This document shows, piece by piece, positions 1-9,500 of a DNA stretch of 22,977 bases. Origin of the DNA: Candidatus Rhodoferax randersensis (GTDB lineage: Bacteria > Pseudomonadota > Gammaproteobacteria > Burkholderiales > Burkholderiaceae_C); contig JADKEH010000017.1 in assembly GCA_016718155.1 (NCBI GenBank), positions 1 through 22,977 on the forward strand, written 5' to 3'. The notes below the pieces were generated by a model. It searched no databases. It was not told where the DNA came from and saw nothing but the letters and a program-made list of their open reading frames with translations. Position 1 is the stretch's first letter. Every line of letters begins with the position of its first letter. Position numbers and translations under genes: made by a program.

Positions 1-272
1 GACAGCCCAACCCCGATACCGAACGAACCGGCTGACGCCGAGCATGCCGTTCGTGCTGGCTTCCACCAGCGCACTCCACCAACTGCTCCACCTCTTCCCG
101 GCGCCATACCGCCGACCTCGGTCATCAGGGTGACGGTGGGTTTGTTTGAGGTCCGGGGAACGTCCAACGGCATACGCTGCACCATGAACACCCGTAGACC
201 ACCAGCATCAGGGCAATGCCCAGCACCAGCAGGCGCTGCCTCAGACTGGTGGAGACTGATGGCGTCGAACAT
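1..272 (-). pseudogene. Heavy-metal RND efflux pump, CusA/CzcA family, N-terminal part, frame-broken, cut by window edge
   Basis: Inner-membrane proton-driven pump of a tripartite metal exporter. On the minus strand an ATG at 272 opens a sequence that, when pieced together across frames, gives the family's N-terminus: a short MFDA start, a hydrophobic first membrane helix (LLVLGIALMLVV), then QRMPLDV, NKPTVTLMTEVGGMAP and EEVEQLV-like segments. The proline-rich MPLDVFPDL motif and the PTVT-MTE segment are typical of heavy-metal RND pumps. At least three frame changes occur in 270 bases, so no continuous reading frame exists as written. It lies 21 bases downstream of the adaptor gene in the same direction, as expected for a CBA operon. 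The metal (Cu/Ag or Co/Zn/Cd) cannot be told from this fragment. The rest of the gene is outside the window. Confidence 0.75.
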
Positions 273-293
273 GGTGGTCTGACCCCGCCAGGC

Positions 294-2010
294 CTAGCGA
301 ATCTGCGCCAGCAAGTTGGCGCCGACAGTCACCACGCGCTCACCGCCCGCGACGCCGGTGGGTGAGTACGACGCTGCTGGCGTCAAGGGCTGGGCGCTGA
401 CCCGGCGCGGCGCAAAACGCTCGCGCTGACATACGCCCAGACCGTGCTCTCGCCTGCGTTGATTGAGGGCCAGCGCCCACGGGCATAGCCCTTTTGCCAA
501 GTGTGCGCGACGTGGCGGCGATGACCTTGACCGCCTGCCCCACCGCAATCCGCGCGTTCTGGGCCTTTGACCGGGCGCATCAAGGGCAAGGCTTGTTCGC
601 GCAGTTGTCGAGCGGCACCGATGAACTGCAGTTCCAGCGCGCCGCCGGGCGAAGGCACACTGGCGCGGGTGATGCCTTCGATCAAGGCCGGGTCATAGGC
701 CAGTGCTTCGATGACCAGCCGGGCCGGATCAACAATCTCCAGCAACACCTCGCGGGCATCCACCACCTGGCCGGTCACCACATGGGCGGCACTGATCACC
801 CCGACACCGGCGCCAACGGGGCCTCGGCCTGCTCCAGGCTGGCGCCCACCGCGGCGCGGCGCTGGCGCAAGACGTCCAGCTCAAGACGGGTCGCGTCAAA
901 GTGTCCTTCTGCGGCACAGAGCCTTCCAGTTTGCGCACACCGTGCCCCCCTTGCGCTCGGCGATTGCCAACTGCGCCTGTAACTCGGCCAAGGCGGCACG
1001 CTGGTTACCGCGGTCCCGGGCTAGCCACCACCAGCCGCACGGACAACAAGACCTGCCCTTTAAGCACCCGTTGACCGGGTGGCCGGGCAGTCCCGTCGGA
1101 CCGGCCCCGATCTGCCGTCCGGCCTAGCTGGCCCCTGGTTTGCACGTCCGCCGGCACGTAGGGTCAGCCATCACACGGCCATTGAGTTCGACCGTGGCGC
1201 TCAGCGCCCGGGTCTCGGCCAGTGCGGTACGGATGCCCAACTGACGCTGCATCGCCTTGGGAACAAACACACTGCCATCGGGCAGGCGCTGCGCGGCGGC
1301 GGTCGCGCCGACCGGTGCGGCCGTAGCGGCAAGCCCGGTGGCGGCCACGGCCGGCTTCTGGTCCTGGCTGTGGTCCTCGTCGCCATGCGCGCACCAGCGC
1401 GTCGCCGGGCGCCGGAACGGCGGCGGCGGCGCCCACCGGGGCCAGCGGCGAAGGGCTTAAAGTTTCGTGACTATCACTCGCGGATGCTTGCCGCAAGCGG
1501 CGTTGTTGTGCCAGGCGCACCGTCCACCAGACCCATTGCCCGCCGGCAACGGCGGCGCCCACCCAGCAGCGCTTGCTTGGGCGGCCCGGCGCCCTGGGCG
1601 CCGCCGCTGACCAAGTTGGCGGCGCCGACTTCCAGGGTAGGTTCAGCGGGTCGGACTTGTCACCGGCCTGAACCGTTACCGTCAAGACGTGTTTGCCGGG
1701 CTGGGCCAGCGCCGGTGCCGCTGAATAGACCGGGCGACACCTCCGTGGCCAGCGCTTTCCAGGTGCCGCGCTCGATCTCGATCTGCGCCTTGGCCACCGG
1801 CTCGTTGCTGCCAAACTGGTCCAGGTAAAGCGTCAAAACCTGCCCGTCGAGCACACCGACCAGCTCGAACTGATCGGTGTCGGTAGCAAAGCGCGGGCCC
1901 ACCGAAACCGTTGGCGGCAAGGCAGCCGGCGCGCTGTGGTCTTCGTCCCCATGCGCCCATGAAAAAAGCGGCAACAGCGCGGCCAGGGTTAGTAACAAGA
2001 GGTGTTTCAA
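294..2010 (-). pseudogene. RND efflux periplasmic adaptor, CusB/CzcB-like (HlyD family), multiply frameshifted
   Basis: Membrane-fusion protein linking the RND pump to the outer-membrane channel. The start is TTG at 2010, overlapping the stop of the preceding channel gene (TTGA). A signal peptide (MKHLLLLTLAALLPLFSWA) is followed by HGDEDHS and a beta-rich domain containing TLYLDQFGSNEPV. A second HGDEDHS lies internally at 1367-1387, followed by RLPDGSVFVPKAMQRQLGIR, the usual entry to the adaptor core. Later frames show ELNGRVM, HVVTGQVVDAREVLLEIVD and the C-terminal GGERVVTVGANLLAQIR before a TAG at 294-296. The span would encode about 570 residues, slightly long for the family but compatible with the extra N-terminal domain. 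Several frame shifts break it. The His/Asp motifs suggest metal binding, which is inference. Confidence 0.8.
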
Positions 2011-3243
2011 GGCGGTACTCCCAGCGATTGGTTCAAACGCGACACGCTGGCGGCCAGCGCCGTGCTCTGGCGGCCCACCAGAACCTCGGCCTCAAAGGCG
2101 CTGGCACGCGCGCGCTCGCAGCGACACGGCCAGATCGGATTCACCCAGGGCGAACGACTTCTCGGCCAGACGCGGGTTGTCGGCACTGAGTTCGTGGCGT
2201 TGTTGGGCCAAGGCCTGCTGTTGTCTGGCCAGGTCCACGTCCAGGCGCGCGCGGTCGGCCGCCAGCGCAAGGCGTTACTCGGTCAGGCCAGTTCGGCCGC
2301 CGCCTGCAGCGATTCCGCCTGGGCCGCAGCGCTGTCCTGGCGTACCCCGTGGTCCCGAAGACAGCGGCAGCGTCAGCTAGACCCCACCGCGTTGGCGTAA
2401 CTGGCATGCAGGTCACCACGCTCCCGTATCAGCCGCAGGGCCAAGTTCCGGCGCCCTCGCGGCGGGTTGTTGAGCCAGCGCCAGCCGTATGCCTGGGCCA
2501 GTGCGGCCACTGCGTGCTGCCACCAGTTGGGCGTGGCCCGGTGGACGGGTCCGACACCGGCTGCATCGTCTCCTGGGCCAGGTCTCGGTGGCGCGGCCCC
2601 GGTCAGGAGCCTGGCAGGCCTGCTCGGCCTGGCGCTGCGCGGCGGCGGCCTCCAGCCGCTCGCCTTGCGCCGTCAGGTGCTCGTTGTGCGCCAGATTGGC
2701 ATCGAGCCGCGCCAGATCGCCGGCTTTGGCTGACGCTGCATCGACCAGCAAAGCCTGGGCCGACGCCTCGCGCCGCAGCGCCACGGCCACCGCTTGCCGC
2801 GCCGCAGCCAGTTGCCACCACGCGCTGCGCAGTTCGCCGACCAACTGCAGGCGCAGCGCGGCGCGGCGGGCAACTAGCTCAGCCGCCGCCGCCTCGGCCT
2901 CCAGTGTGCGTGCCGCGCGTTGTCCCGACAGCCACGGGGGTACCGCCATTTCGGCCTCCACTCCTGCTTGCCGGTATTGGCGTTCAGCCGGTCATTCAGG
3001 CTGGACAAGGACACACTGGGCGGCCCCGGCGTCCAGGCCCGGGCCATGGCCGAGCGCGCCTGCGCTTCGTCATCGCGCGCTGCCAGCTCGGCCGCGATGG
3101 GAAGACGAACCCATGCCTGCTCCAGCGCCGCACCGAGCGTCTGCGCCGCGCCAGTACCCGACCACAGCAGTGCCAGCGTCAACAGCAGGATAGGTGCACG
3201 CGGGCGACAGACGGGGAGGTGGAATAGTGCTAAGACGGGGCCA
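2007..3243 (-). pseudogene. Outer-membrane efflux channel, TolC family (CusC/CzcC-like), frameshifted
   Basis: Trimeric outer-membrane and periplasmic duct of the metal exporter. A hydrophobic export signal (ILLLTLALLWSGTGAAQ) is followed by TLGAALEQAW, a typical first helix of the OEP fold. The middle region (2413-2961) is a long Ala/Leu/Gln/Arg-rich coiled-coil segment including LRSAWWQLAAARQAV and LARLDANLAHNE, as in this family, and the end reads SRLNQSLGVPP. Restored length is about 410 residues, normal for the family. The start is unclear: an ATG at 3244 runs into a stop after four codons unless one base is missing, and no other ATG is in frame, so the 3243 limit is approximate. The stop codon overlaps the TTG of the adaptor gene by 4 bases, implying translational coupling. 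Confidence 0.75.
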
Positions 3244-3302
3244 TGGACCAAAACAGTAATGGGGTCAAGTGTGCGCGCCACTGCCCGACATAACGCTGTC
3301 GG

Positions 3303-3326
3303 CCAGATTACATTCCTGTCATCTGG
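3303..3326. promoter_or_regulatory. Palindromic operator candidate for the metal-responsive regulator
   Basis: A 24-bp inverted repeat with arms CCAGATTACA and TGTCATCTGG separated by TTCC; nine of ten arm positions pair. It sits in the roughly 165-bp gap between the divergent efflux operon (minus) and the regulator/kinase genes (plus), about 80 bases upstream of the regulator ATG. The core ATTACA-4-TGTCAT resembles the spaced TGACA/TGTCA half-sites known for CusR/CopR-type OmpR regulators. Symmetry and position are seen directly; binding is inference. Confidence 0.6.
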
Positions 3327-3408
3327 ACGCCGCCAGTGGCGCGGCGGTGGACAATGGCGCTCACCGGGTGACCACCGTCCGACCGCCAGACCGACCCAGG
3401 AGCAGTGC

Positions 3409-4091
3409 ATGAGAATCCTCATTGTTGAGGATGAACCCAGACCGGGGACTACCTGAAGCAGGGCCTGGTCGAGGCAGGCTTTGTGGTGGACCTGGTGCGC
3501 GACGGCACCGATGGCCTGCACCAGGCTTTGACACAACGCTACGACCTGACCATTTTGGACGTGATGCTGCCCGGCATGGACGGTTGGTCCGTGTTGGCCG
3601 CCATCCGTCGTAGCGGCAACGACCTGCCCGTGCTGTTTCTGACCGCGCGTGACCAGGTGGACGACCGCGTCAAGGGTCTGGAACTGGGCGCCGATGATTA
3701 CCTGGTCAAGCCCTTCGCGTTTTCGGAACTGCTGGCGCGGGTGCGCACGCTGTTGCGCCGTGGCAACAAAGTGGCCACGACCGAGACCCTGCGCGTGGCC
3801 GATATGGAGCTGGACTTGCTGCGCCGGCGGGTCAGCCGCGCGGGTCGGCGCATCGACCTGACCGCCAAGGAATTTGCCCTGCTGGAGCTGCTGCTGCGCC
3901 GCCAGGGCGAGGTGTTGCCGCGCTCCTTGATTGCCTCGCAGGTCTGGGACATGAATTTTGACTCCGACACCAACGTGATCGAAGTTGCCATGCGGCGCCT
4001 GCGCGCAAAAATTGACGACAATTTCGAGCCCAAGCTGATTCGCACCGTGCGTGGCATGGGCTACGTGCTGGAGCAACCGGCCAGCCCATGA
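3409..4091 (+). pseudogene. Heavy-metal response regulator, OmpR/CusR-like, one frameshift near codon 10
   Basis: Two-component transcription factor expected to activate the divergent efflux operon. The ATG at 3409 gives MRILIVEDEP, with the acidic pocket residues of a receiver domain. A single missing base near 3436 shifts the frame; from 3448 on the second frame runs cleanly: YLKQGLVEAGF, the phospho-acceptor segment LTILDVMLPGMDGW, the TAR triad and VKPFAFSELLARV, closing the receiver at about residue 120. The C-terminal winged helix follows (LTAKEFALLELLLRRQGEV, RRLRAKIDDNF, TVRGMGYVLE). Repaired length is 227 residues, normal. The stop TGA overlaps the kinase ATG (ATGA). As written, only a downstream start such as 3483 would give an ORF, which would lack the N-terminal acidic pocket. 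A sequencing deletion is the likeliest cause. Confidence 0.85.
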
Positions 4092-5473
4092 AGGCCACGC
4101 TGTCGCTCACCTGGCGCCTGACGCTGCTGTTTGTCATCGCCGCGTCCACGGTGCTGATCGGCCTGGGCATGGTCATTGCTGCGGCCGTGGAACAGCACTT
4201 TCAGGAGCAGGACATGGAAGTACTGGCCGGCAAAATGACGCTGACCCGGCACACGCTCGAACTGCTCACCACCGTTGACGACCTGCCGCACGTGACGCTG
4301 ATGCTCGACAACGCCCTGGTCAGTCACCACGGGCTGGAGTTGCTGGTGCTCACGCCCCAGCGCGAGCTGCTGTACGCCACGGCAAAGGCGCCAACTTCAC
4401 GCCGCAACTGGTGATCGACAGCGCCCGGCAGCAGCCCAACCGACCAAGCACCTGGACGCTGGGCACACAGACCTACCGGGGCATCGCCGCCGGGCTGCCC
4501 ACCGGCGTGGGCGCGCTGTCGCCACTGACGGTGGCGGTGGCCACCGATATTGCCCACCACCAGGCCTTTATGCGGGCTTTCCAACGCACGCTGTGGGGCT
4601 TCGTAGCGGCTGCGGCGGCACTGACCGGCCTGCTCGGCTGGGTGGCGGCGCGGCGCGGCCTGGCGCCGCTGCGCGCCATGCGTGAGCAGGCGCAGGTGGT
4701 TACCGCGCAGCACCTCAGCCATCGCCTGTCGGTGCACGCCGTGCCGGCGGAACTGGCCGAGCTGGCACACAGCCTCAACGACATGCTGGCCCGCCTGGAA
4801 GAGGCCTTTGCGCGGCTGTCAGTTTCTCCTCGGACATCGCGCACGAGCTACGCACGCCAGTCAGCAACCTGATGACGCAAACCAAGTGGCCTTGTCGCGT
4901 GCGCGCAGCAGTGACGACTACAGCATCCTGGAGGTCAACGCCGAGGAGTTCGAACACCTGACACGCATGATTTCGGACATGCTGCTGCTGGCCAAGGCCG
5001 ACAACGGCTTGGTGCTGCCGCACCGCGAGACCGTGCATCTGGCCAACGAGGTGCGGGCGCTGTTTGACTACTACGATGCGGTGGCCGACGAGAAGGGTTT
5101 GCAACTGGTGCTCGAAGGCGAGGCCGATATCAGCGCCGACCGCCTGATGCTGCGCCGCGCGCTGGGCAACCTGTTGTCCAATGCGGTGCGCCATGCGGCG
5201 CCACGCAGCACGGTGCAAGTACGCATCACTGGCGCGCCAGACTCGGTTGAAATTGAAGTTGAGAACGCGGGCGAAGCGATCGCTGCAGAGCACCTGGAAC
5301 GCATCTTCGACCGATTCTTTCGCGTCGATCCCTCACGCCAGCGCAGCAGCGAGGGCACCGGCCTGGGCCTGGCCATCACCAAGTCGATCGTTCTAGCCCA
5401 TGGCGGCGCGATCAGCACCAGCAGCAAAGACGGGTTGACCACGTTTCACATCTCGCTTACGCGCGCAAGGTGA
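4088..5473 (+). pseudogene. Heavy-metal sensor histidine kinase (CusS-like), three frameshifts
   Basis: Inner-membrane kinase partner of the preceding regulator. Frame 1 gives the cytoplasmic N-terminus, first membrane helix (LLFVIAASTVLIGLGMVIAA) and the start of the periplasmic domain. After a lost base near 4383, frame 2 gives the rest of the sensor domain, a second helix (WGFVAAAAALTGLLGWVA, about 4590-4645) and a HAMP domain ending NDMLARLEEAF. Between about 4819 and 4882 a third frame holds the H-box SSDIAHELRTPVSNLMTQT, His codon at 4842-4844. A further lost base leads to the ATPase domain: ALGNLLSNAVRHA (N box), RIFDRFFRVDPSRQ, GTGLGLAITKSIVLAHGG. Repaired length is about 462 residues, usual for heavy-metal sensor kinases. 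All catalytic boxes survive, arguing against long-standing decay. Confidence 0.82.
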
Positions 5474-5517
5474 ACTGGCGCAATTGCCCTCGCAAGTGCA
5501 CACATACGCCGCTGAAC

Positions 5518-5545
5518 GCTGTTGTACAGTGCAATACATCACAGC
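5518..5545. promoter_or_regulatory. Imperfect inverted repeat upstream of the BRO/DinD-like gene
   Basis: Half-sites GCTGTTGTA and TACATCACAGC pair over nine positions if a 2-base bulge (TC) is allowed. The inner TGTA-8-TACA is regular. It lies about 70 bases upstream of the next start codon in a 138-bp gap, a reasonable operator place. It does not match the CTGT-8-ACAG LexA pattern, so an SOS link is not supported. No good -35/-10 pair was found. Confidence 0.25.
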
Positions 5546-5611
5546 GCAAATGCTGTATCGAGTACCCGGCAGTGCGCCTGACGACGACTTTGCCGAAATG
5601 AGGTGTTTGCA

Positions 5612-6475
5612 ATGAGCGATCCGGAAAACCACCCCGAGGCCCGCGTGGCGCTGTTCCAAAACCGCGAAATCCGCCGCACCCTGCACAACGATGAGTGGTG
5701 GTTTGCCATCACCGACATTGTTGCCGCCCTGACGGATGCGGCCGACCCTTCGGACTACTGGAAGAAGATGCGCAGGCGCGACCCCGATTTGGGCCTGGAC
5801 AGCCAGGGGGGGGGGACAAATTGACCCCCCCTTGCGCTGGCGTTTGACACTGCCGGTGGGCGGCAGAAACTCCAGTGCTGGAACACGCAAGGCATCTTTC
5901 GCTTGATCCAGTCCATCCCCAGCCCGAAGGCCGAGCCCTTCAAACGCTGGCTGGCCAAAGTGGGCAAAGAACGCCTCGACGAAATCGAGAACCCCGAATT
6001 GGCCATGGGCCGCATGCAGGAACTCTACGAGAAGAAGGGTTACCCCAAGGAGTGGATCGACAAGCGTTTGCGCGGTATTGCGGTGCGCCAGGACCTGACG
6101 GACGAGTGGAAGCAGCGCGGCGTGGCGAGCAGCCAGGAATTCGCCATCCTGACCAACGAAATCATGCACGGCACGTTTGCGTTGAAGGTGGACGAGTACA
6201 AGCAGGTGAAGGCGCTGGCGCGCGAGAACCTGCGCGACCACATGACCGACATTGAGCTGATCCTGACCATGCTGGCCGAGGCGACCACCACCAAGCTGCA
6301 CCGTGACCGCGATTCGCAGGGCATCGCGCCGCTGAAGAAGGATGCCAAAGACGGCGGCGCGGTGGCCGGGCGCACGCGCAAGGACATTGAGAAGCAGACC
6401 GGCAAGCCTGTAATTTCCAAAGGAAACTTTAAGCAGTTGGCGGTCAAGAAGACGAAAAAGCCGAAGGCTGGTTAG
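5612..6475 (+). pseudogene. BRO-family / DNA-damage-inducible protein D-like, interrupted by an in-frame stop
   Basis: The ATG at 5612 follows a GAGGTG ribosome site at 6-base spacing (a GTG at 5603 is the alternative). The N-terminal BRO domain reads LFQNREIRRTLHNDEWWF, ITDIVAALTDAADPSDYWKK, MRRRDPDLG. At 5797-5829 a run of ten G, then ACAAATTGA, then seven C introduces TGA (5822-5824). The same frame then resumes with PPLALAFDTAGGRQKLQCWN, GIFRLIQSIPSPKAEPFKRW, GYPKEWIDKRLRGIAVRQ and a basic C-terminus KKTKKPKAG. The IPSPKAEPFKRWLAKVG block is characteristic of the DinD/BRO group. Expected product is about 287 residues. Role: probable DNA-binding protein, often found on mobile or damage-responsive loci; function poorly known. 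Losing one G and two C would explain the stop; a real nonsense allele is also possible. Confidence 0.75.
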
Positions 6476-6507
6476 GGCCGCGCCAATGTCAAGGCGACCG
6501 CCGGCGC

Positions 6508-9500
6508 TTACCCCGACAGCGGACGCAGCAACTCCGCCAAATCACTCTCCGTAAACAGCGGCTGCTTGCGCCCGGCAGCACCACTGTACATGCCTTCAGC
6601 CAGCGCCGCCTTGCGCTCCTGCAGGGCCAGGATGCGTTCTTCAATGGTGCCTTGCGCCACCAGCTTGTAGACAAACACGGTGTGGGTCTGGCCGATGCGG
6701 TGGGCGCGGTCGGTGGCCTGGTTTTCTACCGCCGGGTTCCACCAGGGGTCGTAGTGGATCACGGTGTCGGCCTGCGGCAGGTTCAGGCCGACGCCGCCGG
6801 CTTTCAGGCTGATCAGGAACACCGGCACCGCACCGCTGGTGAACTGCTCGATCACCGCGTCGCGCTTTTGCGTCTGGCCCGTCAACTTGGTCCAGGTGAT
6901 GCCGTGCTTTTTCAGCTCAACCTCGATCAGGCTGAGCATGCTGGTGAACTGCGAGAACAGCAGGATTCGCCGCCCCTCGGCCACCATCTCTGGCAACAGC
7001 TCCATCAACTGCTCCAGCTTGGCCGAGGTCTTGACCTTTCGCGCTGCGGGCAGCTTCAGCAGGGCCGGGTCGCAACACACTTGGCGCAGCTTGAGCAAGG
7101 CGTCCAGGATGGTGATTTGCGACTTGGCCAGACCCTTGGCATCAAGCGCCTCGCGCACCGTTTTCTCCATGCCCAGCCGGATGGTTTCGTACAGGTCGGC
7201 CTGTTTGCCCGACAGCTCCACACGCGTGATGGTCTCCACCTTGGGCGGCAGCTCGGAGGCCACCAGCGCCTTGGTACGGCGCAGCATGAAGGGCGTGATG
7301 CGGGCGCGTAATTGCGCCAGGCGCTCCGGGTCGCCCAGCTTTTCGATGGGGGTGCGAAACAGCTCCTTGAAGCGCTGCTGGCTACCCAGAAAGCCGGGCA
7401 TCAGGAAGTGAAACAGGCTCCAGATTTCGCCCAGGTGGTTTTCCATCGGCGTGCCCGACAGGCACAGCCGGTGGCGCGTGCGCAGCTGGCCCACTACTTG
7501 TGCGGCGTAGGTACTGGCGTTCTTGATGTTTTGCGCTTCGTCCAGCACCACCAGGTGCCACTGCGCCTGCAGCCAGCGCTCCTTGTCACGTTGCAGCAGT
7601 GAATAGGGGGCGATGACGATGTCGTGATCTGCCATGGCGTGCGCCGCGTCATGGCGCTCCTTGCCGTGCAACACCATGGCACGCAGCATCGGGCAAAAGC
7701 GCTGCGACTCGCGCAGCCAGTTGCCCATCAGGCTCACTGGCGCAATGATCAGCGCCGGGTGAGTCAGGCGGCCGGCGTCTTTCTCCACCTGAATGTGCGC
7801 CAGGGTTTGCAGCGTTTTGCCCAGGCCCATGTCGTCTGCCAGGATGCCGTCCAACTGGTGCGTGCGCAGGAATTGCAGCCAATTCAGGCCGAGCCGCTGG
7901 TAGGGCCGCAGACTGGCCTGCACACTGGCTGGCACCGGCACTTCTGGCAACTCCGCGTGGCCAGCAAGCTGCTGCACCATGTCGCGCAGGGCCTGCGCGC
8001 CATCCCAGACCGCGCCCGCACCCAGCGAGGCAGCGGTGCGCAGCGCGTCGAGCCGCGAGAGTTTGAGGCTGTCGCCCGAGAAGTCGTGCGAGCGGTCGCC
8101 CACCAACTCCAGCAGCGCGGCCATCCAGGGCTTGAGAGCTTCGGTGGACAGGCGCACAAAGCCCTTGCCATCGGGCGCGCGAAGGTACACGAACGGCGGG
8201 ATCTGCGGCAGGCCGGTTGCTGGATCGCGTGGCCCGTTGGCAGCGGCTGCAATCAGATCAGGCAACCAGGGCAGCACGTTGTGGCGCTTGCCGTCGATCT
8301 CCATCCCTAGCGACAAGTCAAACCACGGTGAGGTCGCCTCTTGCTCGTCCTGTGCGGCCTGCAAGCTCACATCAAGGGTCTCGGCATGGTGAATCCAGCC
8401 CTGCAAGGCGTCGTCCAGCGTGACGGAAAAACCCGCCTGACGCAGCACCGCAAAGTCGTCGTCGGCCCAGCGCAGCCAGGGCTGCTGGGATTGCTCGCCC
8501 GGAATCAGGAACCGCCCACCCTCCTGGGCGTGCAGGCCCAGTTCCAGCAAGCTGTCGATGGCACCCAGTTCCGCCTCCACCTCGCGCTGCAGCAGCACCG
8601 TCTCAGCCCCGCTACCGACGCGAACAGCGCGGCCCTGCCCGCTCCACCAGCCACGATGGCCCGCGTAGTCAAACTCCAGCCACGCCTGGATCAGGCCCGC
8701 AGCGCTCACCTGCTGCTCAGGCGTGGGCATCAAGTGCAGGCACGGCGTGGGCGGCACGCCATGAATTTGTCGCAGATTGGGAAGGGCCGATGGTAGCGGT
8801 AAAGGGCCCAGGCTTTGCGCCAGGGCCAGTTGCTGCGCCTTGAGCGCGTGCTCGCCAAAGGGCGGCGCCTTGAGCAGCATCGCCAGTTGCGCCGTGGACA
8901 TACCCTCTGCCTGCACCGGACCGCAACGCCCGTGCGCCACATCCAGGTACAAGGGTGGTTGGTTATGGCACAGCACTGCAGTGGGGGCTCTCAAGCTCGC
9001 GAACAGTTGCCAGTGCGGCTCGGGACTCACCGCCACGTTGACCTGCCGCCAGCCCCACTGCAGCGGCAAGGCCGGCCCCCACGCCAGCGGCGCTGCGGCG
9101 AACCCCTTGGCGTTGCGCAGCAGCAAGCGCCCGGTACCGGCCGCCTGTTCCAAGGCAAGAGCTGCGCCCAGGCCGTCAAGCAGGGCATTGGTGCCGCTGT
9201 AGCTGCTGTAACGGTAGTTCTGGGCGCCCAGGGCGCGCGCCAGTTGCAGCACCAGCCGGTCCGCGTCGCTGGCGCGGTCATAGGCCGGCGTTCCCGCTGA
9301 CGGCGGGGTGCGGATGACTTTGGGCTTGGACCAATCACCGTCTTGCTTGCGGTACGAAAGCATCACCTCCATCACCAACTGTGGTGCGGCACTGCCGGGC
9401 GCTTGCACCGACAGCAGGTAGAGGTACCTCTCGTCCTTGTGCTCCACTTGGCGCGGCGCATGGCCCGGCATCGCCACATCGGCCACCGGCGCACGCCCGG

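Noticed and set aside
2874..4076. A 400-codon minus-strand frame spanning the regulator and the start of the outer-membrane channel
   Set aside because: Only its last part (after about 3220) is real channel sequence; the rest is antisense to the response regulator, whose motifs are unmistakable.
5518..5545. LexA box upstream of the DinD-like gene
   Set aside because: CTGT and ACAG are present but with 3-base or 18-base spacing rather than 8.
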